Translations under genes and position numbers: made by a program | The notes under the pieces: generated by a model | The model's input: only the letters and a program-made list of their open reading frames with translations | Databases searched by the model: none | What the model was told of the DNA's origin: nothing | From: Maledivibacter halophilus | Lineage (GTDB): Bacteria; Bacillota; Clostridia; Peptostreptococcales; Caminicellaceae | DNA length: 64,000 nucleotides | Reading direction: 5' to 3' | Assembly: GCF_900167445.1 (NCBI RefSeq) | Contig: NZ_FUZT01000005.1 | Span: 62,001-126,000 of the forward strand | In this document: piece after piece, positions 17,145 to 25,080 of the stretch | How the letters are laid out: the number at the start of each line of letters is the position of its first letter | Numbering within the stretch: the stretch's first letter is position 1

Positions 17145-17576
17145 CTACATCTCTTTATTATATTTATAAAGATAATAAAGTCCATACACGATAACGAAAA
17201 GATAGGCTGCAACTAAAAGAAGAATAGCCATTGTATCAACTCCCATTAAAGCAAAGGAAAGCATTAAAGCTCCAAAAATAAATATCATACTATCGTAGGC
17301 TTTTGCTTTCGCAAGATTACTAATGGCAATATTCCGTTCATCCTTTTTATTAATTTCTAATTGTTTAACGATATCAGGATTATTTTTCATTACTTTTCGA
17401 CTGATAATATTTCCCATTCTTTGACCAAAAATACCACAACCGAGGCCGATAAAAACATAGGGCAATGCTTTCATTATCCCTTGTGGTTCTACAGTAGTTT
17501 TTATAAGAAACAAACCTATCACAAATAATAATGCACCTAAAAATACCAAAAAGTATGATGAACTTTTATTTTTCAT
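17145..17576 (-). CDS. small membrane protein, DUF2178-like
   Basis: The product has 143 residues with four predicted helices. The cytoplasmic loop INKKDERNIAISNLAKAKAYD is typical of a family that accompanies small HTH regulators. Its start overlaps the stop of the XRE gene (ATGA-type), so the two are translationally coupled. Function is unknown; together they may form a regulator and membrane-sensor pair. Confidence 0.75.
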   Translation of the reverse strand: MKNKSSSYFLVFLGALLFVIGLFLIKTTVEPQGIMKALPYVFIGLGCGIFGQRMGNIISRKVMKNNPDIVKQLEINKKDERNIAISNLAKAKAYDSMIFIFGALMLSFALMGVDTMAILLLVAAYLFVIVYGLYYLYKYNKEM

Positions 17577-17776
17577 TTTGATTCCTCCTCATAGATAAAG
17601 ATTTCTTCAATACTCATATTAAAATATCTTGCAATTTTAAATGCCAATATAATTGATGGATTATATCTTCCATTTTCAAGTGAGCCAATTGTTTGCCTTG
17701 AGACTTCAAGTGCCACTGCCAACTCTTCTTGCTTTATGCCTCGCTGTTTCCGTATTTCACCTAACCGATTTTTCAC
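17573..17776 (-). CDS. XRE family transcriptional regulator
   Basis: The product has 67 residues. RLGEIRKQRGIKQEELAVAL and SRQTIGSLENGRYNPS form a complete helix-turn-helix of the YozG/Xre group, and the tail MSIEEIFIYEEE is typical. The GTG start at 17776 is chosen because GGAAGGAG lies seven bases upstream; longer in-frame versions would begin inside the promoter. It is coupled to the membrane protein gene behind it. Palindromes in its own promoter suggest autoregulation. Confidence 0.88.
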   Translation of the reverse strand: MKNRLGEIRKQRGIKQEELAVALEVSRQTIGSLENGRYNPSIILAFKIARYFNMSIEEIFIYEEESK

Positions 17777-17790
17777 AAGCACACTCCTTC

Positions 17791-17860
17791 CTATGGAAAG
17801 TATGCTTTCCATAGTTAAATGATAATACACTATCTCAATAATGTCAAGTTTACTTTCCAT
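17791..17860 (-). promoter_or_regulatory. promoter and operator of the XRE gene
   Basis: On the minus strand TTGACA (17847-17842), 17 bases and TATCAT (17824-17819). Just downstream lies the perfect palindrome CTATGGAAAG-TATG-CTTTCCATAG (17791-17814). A half-site ATGGAAAGT (17860-17852) overlaps the upstream side. It is a likely repressor site. Confidence 0.8.
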
Positions 17861-17920
17861 AAAATTAGCAGGTCAAAATTTTGACCTGCTTGTTATAATA
17901 TAGTTCTAGTATGTGATTGT

Positions 17921-19024
17921 TTATAAATTGACCCTATCAAAAAACCTTGGATCCGCAGATTCTCTTTCATATCGCTTTTCCAAGGTCTGATCCTTAAAGG
18001 TTGTTCCTATCCGATATTCTTCCCACCCATTATCTTCTTGTCCAAACCAACAAATTTGGTAAGAACGATTAATTGTATCCATGACTACGGATTTAATGGT
18101 TCCAAACCATTCATGGTAATAATAGGTGGTCATTCCCTCAGGATACTTAGTTAAGAAAAGCTTTTTAATCTGATCCTCTTCCAGACTTTCTTTTCCTTCC
18201 ATAAAACGTTCTAACGTATGGAAGCGAACCAAAGAATTTCTCATTGCAAAAGGTTCAAATTTCTGAAAAGAAGGAATAACAATATGGTTGGTTCCCCATA
18301 AATACTTTTTCTCACTCTCAGAAGAAATCCTTTCAAAAGAAAATTCCCCATCCATCGTCTCTACAATACTTCCATTCCCCTTAGCATCTGCTAAATAGAG
18401 ATTGATATTGTAGGCAATGGGCATCTTTTCCACTAGCTTCATGGCCTCTTCCACGTCCTTACAGTTTTCAAGGAGACTTCTTATGACAGCCCAGAACTGG
18501 AGTCCTTTTATTTTTGGAGGACGCATACCTTCCAAATTGCTTACAGGAAATCCACAAGAGGACATTGATACGGCAAGACCACATTCATTAATACCTTCCG
18601 TTCTTCCAAAGAGTGCAACGCTTCCTCCAATATGTGCGTACTTGCCTTTTACTCTTGTTTCGCATAGCATAAGATCCTCATCTTCTATACTAAACTCATA
18701 ATTTCTTATAAGTCTCGTATGTCCATCCTTCATAAGACTTCCTTCAATAATAAGACCAGAACAGCGAGGGATTAGGTATGTCATCCAAGTATAAGCAATG
18801 TCACTTAAGGGAATATTGCATGCCTTTCCGTATCCCTCTAGCTCTTCAATAAGACCTGGACAATAAGTTTTATAAAGCTCCATTGCTTCTTCTAATTCAG
18901 TCTTGGTAAAATATTTTGGTGACGGCAGAGCTACACTTCGATTTTTTGTCTTTCTTGCCACCTGCCTTCCAATTTCTTCGTAACTTCCTTCTAATTTAAG
19001 ATAAGATACATGTTGTATTTCCAT
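17921..19024 (-). CDS. C45-type N-terminal nucleophile acyltransferase/hydrolase
   Basis: The product has 367 residues. YTWMTYLIPRCSGLIIEG places a cysteine where the nucleophile of acyl-CoA:6-APA acyltransferase-like (peptidase C45) proteins lies. It is followed by RNYEFSIEDED, EGINECGLAVSMSSCG and EKMPIAYNINLYLADAKGNG, all family blocks. Such enzymes cleave or transfer acyl groups on linear amides, often peptidoglycan- or quorum-related substrates in Firmicutes; the substrate here is unknown. AAAGGAATG precedes the ATG. There is no signal peptide. It is followed by the XRE gene only after a gap, so it is probably monocistronic. Confidence 0.8.
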   Translation of the reverse strand: MEIQHVSYLKLEGSYEEIGRQVARKTKNRSVALPSPKYFTKTELEEAMELYKTYCPGLIEELEGYGKACNIPLSDIAYTWMTYLIPRCSGLIIEGSLMKDGHTRLIRNYEFSIEDEDLMLCETRVKGKYAHIGGSVALFGRTEGINECGLAVSMSSCGFPVSNLEGMRPPKIKGLQFWAVIRSLLENCKDVEEAMKLVEKMPIAYNINLYLADAKGNGSIVETMDGEFSFERISSESEKKYLWGTNHIVIPSFQKFEPFAMRNSLVRFHTLERFMEGKESLEEDQIKKLFLTKYPEGMTTYYYHEWFGTIKSVVMDTINRSYQICWFGQEDNGWEEYRIGTTFKDQTLEKRYERESADPRFFDRVNL

Positions 19025-19118
19025 AGAATCATTCCTTTCTTTTTTGTAGGTCTATTCTATACCACAAAAGGTATCCTATCCTGTCATTTTCAGCTTTTAT
19101 TTGTCCTTTTATTTTAGC

Positions 19119-19988
19119 TTATTTTTCAGTTCGTTTCTTTACTGGAATCCAAATTTCACTTTTGTAATTTAAATCTTGAATATCTCCTTTTTCATAAATC
19201 TCTATGTTGTATCCTGAAGCGATTTCATAATCCTCATTTTCCGGAAGCCACTGATTATAAATTCTAGCATTTAACGATTGTAAAGTTTCTGGCATTGGAC
19301 CTATACAACGAAATTTTGCCCAAGTAAAAGCCGGAATCTTAATAACCTTCAATCCTTCTTGAATAAGATTTTCTTTAAAGTCTCCTGCAATGAGATAGTA
19401 AAAATTTTTACTGTCAAATCCTTCAGCAATACTTACACCATATTTCCCCATATTCCATCGGTCAGCTTCTTTCCTGAAACACCATTTATTTTTCCATTGT
19501 TGCCAAAATAAAGGTATTTGATTAAAAGCTTCTTCATAGGGAAACATACGCCCAATACCAGCTACCTCAAAAGCCTCCATGGACTCAATGCTATATTCCA
19601 TCTGCTCTCCACCTTTTACAGATATGCTTATTTGCAAAGGATAAAATGGCTTAATTTTATAAGGTTCCTTTTTTATTTGCATTGGAGACAACCCATGAAA
19701 ACGGCTAAATGCCTTAGTAAAACTTTCTGGGGTATCATATCCATACCGATAAGCTAGTTCAATGACCTTTTTTTCTGTCTTAACTAAATCAAGTGCTGCA
19801 AGATACAAACGCCGATTCCTTACATATTCTCCTATGGTATAACCCGTTATAAGCTTAAATGCTTTTTGAAAGTAAAAAGGGGAAATATTGACGTGATGGG
19901 CCACATTCTCCAGTCTACAGTCTGAAATCAGATGCTTTTCCATATAATAAATGGATTCCTTCAGTGCTTTTATCCATTCCAATTCCAT
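19119..19988 (-). CDS. AraC family regulator with GyrI-like effector domain
   Basis: The product has 289 residues. Residues about 1-105 form an AraC/XylS DNA-binding domain (NVAHHVNISPFYFQKAFKLITG, then GYDTPESFTKAFSRFHGLSP). Residues 130-285 match the GyrI-like small-molecule-binding domain (SIESMEAFEVAGIGRMFPYEE, and WLPENEDYEIASGYNIEIYE). The combination is that of Rob/SoxS-type multidrug sensors. The ATG at 19988 follows AAGAGG closely. The neighbouring C45 hydrolase lies downstream and may be a target. Confidence 0.9.
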   Translation of the reverse strand: MELEWIKALKESIYYMEKHLISDCRLENVAHHVNISPFYFQKAFKLITGYTIGEYVRNRRLYLAALDLVKTEKKVIELAYRYGYDTPESFTKAFSRFHGLSPMQIKKEPYKIKPFYPLQISISVKGGEQMEYSIESMEAFEVAGIGRMFPYEEAFNQIPLFWQQWKNKWCFRKEADRWNMGKYGVSIAEGFDSKNFYYLIAGDFKENLIQEGLKVIKIPAFTWAKFRCIGPMPETLQSLNARIYNQWLPENEDYEIASGYNIEIYEKGDIQDLNYKSEIWIPVKKRTEK

Positions 19989-20048
19989 CACCTCTTGATA
20001 GGATTATAGCAAATATTTTCTGATGATTACAAGCATTTTCCTTAAAAG

Positions 20049-20072
20049 AAAGGTACCAGGTACCACCCAATT
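20049..20072 (+). repeat. GGTACC dispersed repeat, copy 7
   Basis: AAAGGTACCAGGTACC followed by ACCCAATTC. Together with copy 8 it brackets the single gene at 20099-20569. Confidence 0.85.
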
Positions 20073-20098
20073 CCTGTTCCTTGTCTTTACTTTGACAT

Positions 20099-20569
20099 TT
20101 AATGCTTAGATGCAAACCGTCTTAAAAGATGTTTATATAGTGTATCTGATTTGTATAGGTACCATACATGAAACCAACCTAAACCAATTGCATAAATACC
20201 GAGTAATTTCATTAAAACATAGCCTTCTTCATCTGATTGAATTTGACTAAATAACCAAAATCCTAAAATGTTCAAAATAACATTGGCAACATGAAACATA
20301 ATTTCATAGCTATGTTTTACTCTAATATCACCTACTAGATAGATGCCATCATGTTGCTGCTTTACATTTCCTACAAACTCATGAGCAGTACCATATCTTT
20401 CACGAGTGCTTAGTTTAAATGACCCATTCTCATTCATTTTACCAACAATTTCTTTAAGAAAATGCCATTTCCCCCAAAACGTATCTTCTTTCATCTCTCC
20501 ACAACTATTTATACACTCTTCAATAGATTTATATTTTGTTTTTATTTTTGTATTTTTTCTATGAGCCAT
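20099..20569 (-). CDS. hypothetical membrane protein bracketed by GGTACC repeats
   Basis: The product has 156 residues and starts at the ATG of MAHRKN, where GGAGGTAAG gives the ribosome site. The soluble N-terminal part (about 1-90: WGKWHFLKEIVGKMNENGSF) precedes two membrane helices near residues 95-135. I do not recognise the family. The gene is enclosed by two copies of the GGTACC repeat 520 bases apart, as if moved as a unit. The divergent kinase fragment begins inside the second copy. Confidence 0.65.
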   Translation of the reverse strand: MAHRKNTKIKTKYKSIEECINSCGEMKEDTFWGKWHFLKEIVGKMNENGSFKLSTRERYGTAHEFVGNVKQQHDGIYLVGDIRVKHSYEIMFHVANVILNILGFWLFSQIQSDEEGYVLMKLLGIYAIGLGWFHVWYLYKSDTLYKHLLRRFASKH

Positions 20570-20592
20570 ATTACTTACCTCCATTATCTGTT

Positions 20593-20614
20593 AAAGGTAC
20601 CTGGTACCTTTCAA
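20593..20614. repeat. GGTACC dispersed repeat, copy 8
   Basis: AAAGGTACCTGGTACCTTTC is symmetric and so readable in both directions. The P-loop kinase frame begins within its last bases. Confidence 0.8.
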
Positions 20615-21135
20615 TCTATTGTTGGTAATAATGGTAGCGGAAAAAGTTTTTTATCTAAAGAATTATCTGTTATAACCGATTTGCCACTCGTTCATCTTGA
20701 TGTGGAGTTTTGGCGTCCTAACTGGGAAAAGCCACCCAAAGAAGAATGGATAAAGAAGCAAACAGAACTTATATCAAAGGAAAAATGGATTATTGATGGC
20801 AATCATACTGACACAATGGAGTTGCGATTTAAAGCAGCGGACATAGTTATATTTCTTGATATAAACCGTTTTGTATGTTTGGTTAGCATATTTATAAGAT
20901 GCGGCAAAAAGCGTTCAGATATGCCACAATATCTTGAGGAAAAATTGGATATGGGATTTTTTCAATTATGTAAAAGTCTATGGAGTTTTTCTAAAACACG
21001 TAAACGTATTATAATGGATTTAAATAAAAAATATCTTGATAAACCGTTTTTTGTCATTAAGAGCAGAAAAAAATGAAAAAGTTGTTAAATCAATGGAAAG
21101 ATGAAAAAGCTAAACATATCAATCCTGCATTATAA
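20609..21135 (+). pseudogene. FlaR/adenylate-kinase-like P-loop kinase, truncated and frameshifted
   Basis: The frame begins in the GGTACC repeat and reads VGNNGSGKSFLSKELSVITD, a Walker A loop, then PLVHLDVEFWRPNWEKPP. This is typical of the topology-modulation or FlaR-type nucleotide kinases. The normal first residues and start codon are gone. The frame stops at SRKK near 21076. A one-base shift restores KLLNQWKDEKAKHINPAL and a stop at 21135, so there is also a 3' frameshift. Its stop lies one base before attC-like site 5, as expected for a cassette gene whose 5' half was lost at the repeat. Confidence 0.8.
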
Positions 21136-21275
21136 GCATAACACGAAGTAAGTTTGGCTCGCAATCATTATATATGGCAAAATAAGTGGCATACGGAAGG
21201 AGAAGTTTAAGGGGCTCACAGCCATAAGCGACTTCCTATAGAGCTGGAAAGCATCTCGAACACGACCCGTTAGAT
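21136..21275 (+). other. attC-like site 5 (plus orientation)
   Basis: GCATAAC (21136-21142) and GTTAGAT (21269-21275) are the cores. The interior is GC-richer than its surroundings but its pairing is less clear than in other sites. The right core opens the GNAT cassette that follows on the plus strand. Confidence 0.5.
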
Positions 21276-21330
21276 GAAATTTTCAGCTACATTGTAGAAA
21301 TAGTAAATAATATAGAAATGAGGGTTTATA

Positions 21331-21807
21331 GTGGAAATAAGAAAATACTGTCATGGAGAAGAGTCTCAACTGATGGATATCTTCGTATCATCAATTAGAA
21401 AGAATGCAAAAAGTTTTTATAGTGAAATACAATTAGAATCATGGGCACCTGATAACATGAATTCTGAAAAATGGAAAGAAAAGATTCAAAGAATTAATCC
21501 ATATGTAATAGTTGATAAAGATATGATACTGGGATACGCAGATTTACAAGATAATGGTTATATAGATCATTTTTTTATACGTGGTGGTTATTCTGGAAGA
21601 GGAATTGGAAAGCTACTAATGAGTCATATTATAGAAGAAGCTAAGAGAAAAAAAATATTGGAGTTAACGTCGGATGTTAGTTTAGCTGCACAAGCCTTCT
21701 TCGAAAAGTTCGGATTTAATATTGTTAAGCGTAAAAGTGTTCAAATTAGGGGAATAGAATTAGAAAATGCATTAATGAGTAAGAAAATGACTGAGGAGTG
21801 TATTTAA
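21331..21807 (+). CDS. GNAT family N-acetyltransferase
   Basis: The product has 158 residues and starts with GTG behind GAGGG. Motif A is IDHFFIRGGYSGRGIGKLLMSHII, giving the acetyl-CoA pyrophosphate loop (GxGIG); the C-terminal strand AAQAFFEKFGFNIVKRKSV is typical of YafP-like acetyltransferases. Substrate unknown. The gene lies between inverted repeats GTTAGATGAAATTTTCAGC (21269) and its complement at 21833-21852. It is thus a cassette-type unit, oriented opposite to most others here. Confidence 0.88.
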   Translation: MEIRKYCHGEESQLMDIFVSSIRKNAKSFYSEIQLESWAPDNMNSEKWKEKIQRINPYVIVDKDMILGYADLQDNGYIDHFFIRGGYSGRGIGKLLMSHIIEEAKRKKILELTSDVSLAAQAFFEKFGFNIVKRKSVQIRGIELENALMSKKMTEECI

Positions 21808-21832
21808 TACAAAATACAAAATTAGCATATCC

Positions 21833-21870
21833 GCTGAAAACTTCATCTAAACGCCAGTTAGGGATATGCC
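21833..21870 (+). other. cassette end downstream of the GNAT gene
   Basis: GCTGAAAACTTCATCTAAAC (21833-21852) is the inverted match of the unit start at 21269, with one inserted base. It is followed by GTTAGGG and GATATGCC, the latter complementary to GCATATC just before. It looks like an attC-like site shortened by deletion. The bases up to 22090 hold only a short meaningless frame. Confidence 0.5.
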
Positions 21871-22090
21871 TTCATGAGGATAAGGTATTACGAGAGATTG
21901 GATAATTAATGAAGATGCTATTAAAAGTGAAATATGGACAAGACACGATCGCGAACTGCTGGAACGTTATATAAAACTTTTTTGATAGGTAGTTAGGGCA
22001 ATACTAATGGGTCTTTTTGATAAGAGTTTCTAGATTGAATTGAAATAGAGTTAAAAAAATATCGATTAAATATTAGGAAGGAGCTAGTAT

Positions 22091-22894
22091 ATGAAGAAAG
22101 AATTGAGATTTTTTTATATATTCTTAATTGCAATATGTACAATATCATATTCTATCTCTATACTTGTAACACAATTGGGTATATTAGTTTTTGGAACTCC
22201 TATTTTTATGTTAATATATGGTGTGGCAGGATATTCTCCAGCTATTGCAGCATACTTTACAATTAAAAGATACGGTGGTCAAAAGAATGAATTAAAATTA
22301 TTTATGAGAAGTATTATAAACATGAAACAAAGTGTTCCTATGTATGTATACACAATTTGTACTCCGATTATTTTGTGGATTACAGCATACATAGTTTACA
22401 GAACAATAGGAGGAGAGGGAGATCTATTACTATTTCGTAAGCCTATTTATTCATTAATTTGGCTGGTACCTGTAATGATTATAGGTGGAGGAATTGAAGA
22501 AATAGGATGGAGAGGCTATTTGTTACCAAAGCTTTTAGAAAAGTTTTCACCTACTCTTAGCACTTTATTAATTGGTGGCGTTTGGGCTATTTGGCATCTT
22601 CCAATGTGGCTTGTTGTAGGCGCTCCACAGCAAAATTTTGAGTTTATAACTTTTGCCATAAGTTGTATGGCTACATCATTTATCATGACTCCTCTTTACT
22701 GTAAGACAAGAAGTATTTGGTTATGTATATTACTTCACTCAATGGTTAATGCTTGTTTTTATGTATTTACTGTTGCCATAGATAGTAATTATCTCACGTC
22801 GATAACAACATTATTTATGGCTATTGTGTTATTTTATATATCTATGAACATATTTGAAATAAAGAAAAGAAATATAATGGTTGAGGAAAACTGA
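22091..22894 (+). CDS. CPBP family intramembrane metalloprotease (Abi)
   Basis: The product has 267 residues and eight predicted helices. The motifs are complete: IGGGIEEIGWRGYLLPKLLEK (EExxxR), then GGVWAIWHLPMWLV (FxxxH-type) and LLHSMVNACFY (HxxxN). These residues bind zinc or catalyse proteolysis in Rce1-like enzymes. In bacteria such proteins often give self-immunity to peptide bacteriocins or process membrane peptides; no bacteriocin gene is adjacent. AGGAAGGAG precedes the ATG. Confidence 0.9.
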   Translation: MKKELRFFYIFLIAICTISYSISILVTQLGILVFGTPIFMLIYGVAGYSPAIAAYFTIKRYGGQKNELKLFMRSIINMKQSVPMYVYTICTPIILWITAYIVYRTIGGEGDLLLFRKPIYSLIWLVPVMIIGGGIEEIGWRGYLLPKLLEKFSPTLSTLLIGGVWAIWHLPMWLVVGAPQQNFEFITFAISCMATSFIMTPLYCKTRSIWLCILLHSMVNACFYVFTVAIDSNYLTSITTLFMAIVLFYISMNIFEIKKRNIMVEEN

Positions 22895-22911
22895 GTAAAT
22901 CAAAAAGTCAT

Positions 22912-23133
22912 CAGATAAAAATGTGTTCGCCGTTCGTTCAGGGCAGGGTATTCCTCTAGGGTAAAAGCCCTCCACACATTCCTCAACCTAAGCGCGTCAC
23001 GACAGTCGGTGCATTAAATAATTACGCCTAATGCTACGACTGACCGGTTAGCGAGAAGGTGTGGTGTGAAGGTCATCCCCACCCAACAGGAATCCCCTCC
23101 CTGAACACCCTTGTGCAAATACAGGGTTATCAG
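22912..23133 (-). other. attC-like site 6, long imperfect palindrome
   Basis: The 222 bases are far more GC-rich than the surroundings and fold back on themselves around 23025. CAGTCGGTGCATTA pairs with TAATGCTACGACTG, GTTCAGGG with CCCTGAAC, and the ends are CAGATAA and GTTATCAG. GTTATCAGA at 23126 repeats, inverted, the other end of the methyltransferase unit at 23980. It lies 104 bases after that gene's stop. Confidence 0.6.
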
Positions 23134-23236
23134 ACGTTGCCCTATCAGATACGTAGTATTTCCCCTATTTCTTATTTTTTATTTTTTATTTATTATCTTG
23201 TTTTTTAATTATAAATATTATTAATATGTATAGGCA

Positions 23237-23848
23237 TTACTTTTTTACCAGTATATAATCTAAATATGCAGATGTATATTCTCTCTCATCAATTTTTCTT
23301 TGAATTATTCGCTTTTCCTTATAAATAATTTCAAATCCATAAAAATTTTGTTCAACTTCATTGTCTTTATAATGACAATAAAAGACTTCTTGATTATCTT
23401 CAATTTGTTTAAATTCTCCGTCGCCTACTTGAACACCTTTTCCATATGTATCACAATCTTCACTTAAGAAATTTATATAACACAACCCGCCATGTTTTAA
23501 TACTCTATAAAATTCTAATAAAGCTTGTGAAAAGCCTTCTTTTCTCATATGAACAGATGTATTATAAGAAAACAAAAAACTAAAAAACTCATTAATAAAA
23601 GGAATCTTTTTCATATCACCCTTAATAATGTTTAAGTCCATATTACATGAATTACAGAATAAATTTGCCTTTTCCAATTGTTCTTCACATATTTCAATTC
23701 CATAAGTTTCATATCCAAACTCATAAAATAATGAAAGTGGTGGATTAGACCCTCCAGCACCACAATCAAGAATAACCTTTTCAAGAGAAATGGTATTACA
23801 GTATTTTAAAAAGTTATATAATGGAAAAGCATTTATAAGATTATGCAT
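23237..23848 (-). CDS. class I SAM-dependent methyltransferase
   Basis: The product has 203 residues. VILDCGAGGSNPPLSLFYEFG is motif I, the SAM-binding loop (DxGxGG), and YGIEICEEQLEKAN carries the acidic residue that holds the ribose. NIIKGDMKKIPF and FSFLFSYNTSVHM are motifs II and III. The substrate is unknown. GAGGG precedes the ATG. It is the second gene of the array headed by platform D, lying between attC-like sites 7 and 6. Confidence 0.85.
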   Translation of the reverse strand: MHNLINAFPLYNFLKYCNTISLEKVILDCGAGGSNPPLSLFYEFGYETYGIEICEEQLEKANLFCNSCNMDLNIIKGDMKKIPFINEFFSFLFSYNTSVHMRKEGFSQALLEFYRVLKHGGLCYINFLSEDCDTYGKGVQVGDGEFKQIEDNQEVFYCHYKDNEVEQNFYGFEIIYKEKRIIQRKIDEREYTSAYLDYILVKK

Positions 23849-23973
23849 ATTCTATCCCTCACTTTATATGTATTAAAATTAAACTATCGCATCATTACAG
23901 TTAATATTTTTAGTAATGCTCTTTCTGTTACAATAAACCCAAAAGTAACGCTTTGAAGTAATGGGAAAATCTC

Positions 23974-24123
23974 TGATAACGGTTTACATTTGCGACGTCT
24001 CTAAATCGGACACACAGAGCCATTCTTCTTGGTGGAGCTTTGCTCCCGATGAAGAGATATGGTGTACCTGTACTACCCCAAATATGTGCCTCCGTGCACC
24101 CTTACTCAAATGCTTTGTTAGGT
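23974..24123 (-). other. attC-like site 7
   Basis: TGATAAC (23974-23980) and GTTAGGT (24117-24123) bracket 150 bases. CATTTG (23987-23992) pairs with CAAATG (24107-24112), at the same distance from the cores as in site 2. TTTGCGACGTCTCT is shared with site 8. Confidence 0.75.
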
Positions 24124-24258
24124 GCTGTAGTCGCGACCCTTAAGAAATATCTTGTATAAACTGGACTTGCCTCTTAAATAAATAACAAATTAATACTATG
24201 AGCTTCATCAACCTATTAAAATCTCTAACATCTCAGCATTAACATTTCAAGCATATAC

Positions 24259-24585
24259 CTATTTGTCTTTATCTGGTAAATCCTCAATCATCGTTTTTAA
24301 TAATAATCTCTTTATAAAATCCAGAAATAAACCGTAGATTATGAAAGTTATAAAGTGGCAAATATATAAATATACCGATGTTTCACCAAATAATGTGTTT
24401 GTTTTAATAGTCGGTCCAGAATTAATAATCTCTCTAAAACTATCAATCTTAAATAAATTATTTAAAATAACATTAAAACTAATAAGAATTATATTTTTCG
24501 AGTCATAACCAATGTATTGATTATATATTAGTAGAATACTGAACAACATAAAGTAGAATGTAAAACTTTTAAATAATCGTTTCAT
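24259..24585 (-). CDS. hypothetical small membrane protein (cassette gene)
   Basis: The product has 108 residues and starts at the ATG of MKRLFKSF, where AGGGGGA is six bases upstream. There is a helix at residues 8-25 and another near 75-95, with a loop containing TNTLFGETSV between them. The family is not recognised. It is the first gene behind promoter platform D and is followed by attC-like site 7. Its flanks GTTAGGTGCCATAGTCGC and GTTAGGTGCTGTAGTCGC are inverted repeats. Confidence 0.65.
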   Translation of the reverse strand: MKRLFKSFTFYFMLFSILLIYNQYIGYDSKNIILISFNVILNNLFKIDSFREIINSGPTIKTNTLFGETSVYLYICHFITFIIYGLFLDFIKRLLLKTMIEDLPDKDK

Positions 24586-24815
24586 TACTGTCCCCCTAAA
24601 ATTATTCATTACTATTACTATTTTCTATTCTTATCCCATAGTACTTAAGTCTCAACAGTAGAAAATATTCCTTATTCATCATGGATAAATTTTTGCTTGT
24701 TTGATTGTCCTAGTAAAACTTTCAAATTTTATCTGATAATCAGTTTACCTCTAGTATAACAATCTCCTCATATTATTAAGACACTAAAGAAATTCCCTCC
24801 GATAGCGACTATGGC

Positions 24816-25036
24816 ACCTAACTTAGGGGTTACCGACTACGCCTATGTCGGTAATACTCTCCTATACATAAAATATTTTTTACTTATTATATCATGTTTT
24901 GGTAGTATTTTACTTAATAATGTCATATATGTAAACCTGCCTATAAAAGGATAAAATTGAACTCTATTCTAACCTTCCATTAATCTATTCTTCTATAAAA
25001 AAGTATAGACCGAGTTTCCCCAGTCTACGTTAACTA
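24816..25036 (-). promoter_or_regulatory. promoter platform, copy D (diverged)
   Basis: This is the most diverged copy, yet it keeps TTTACA (24935-24930), exactly 17 bases and TAAAAT (24912-24907) on the minus strand, plus GGAGAG and the hairpin TTACCGAC/GTCGGTAA. It ends at GTTAGGT (24822-24816). Conservation of the promoter amid drift argues for function. Confidence 0.8.
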
Positions 25037-25080
25037 AGAATATTGCGAGGTAATCTGCTAAAAGATTATGCTCATTTTGT

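Noticed and set aside
23961-24143. Plus-strand frame of 60 codons
   Set aside because: It runs through attC-like site 7; the frame is open only because the structured region is GC-rich.
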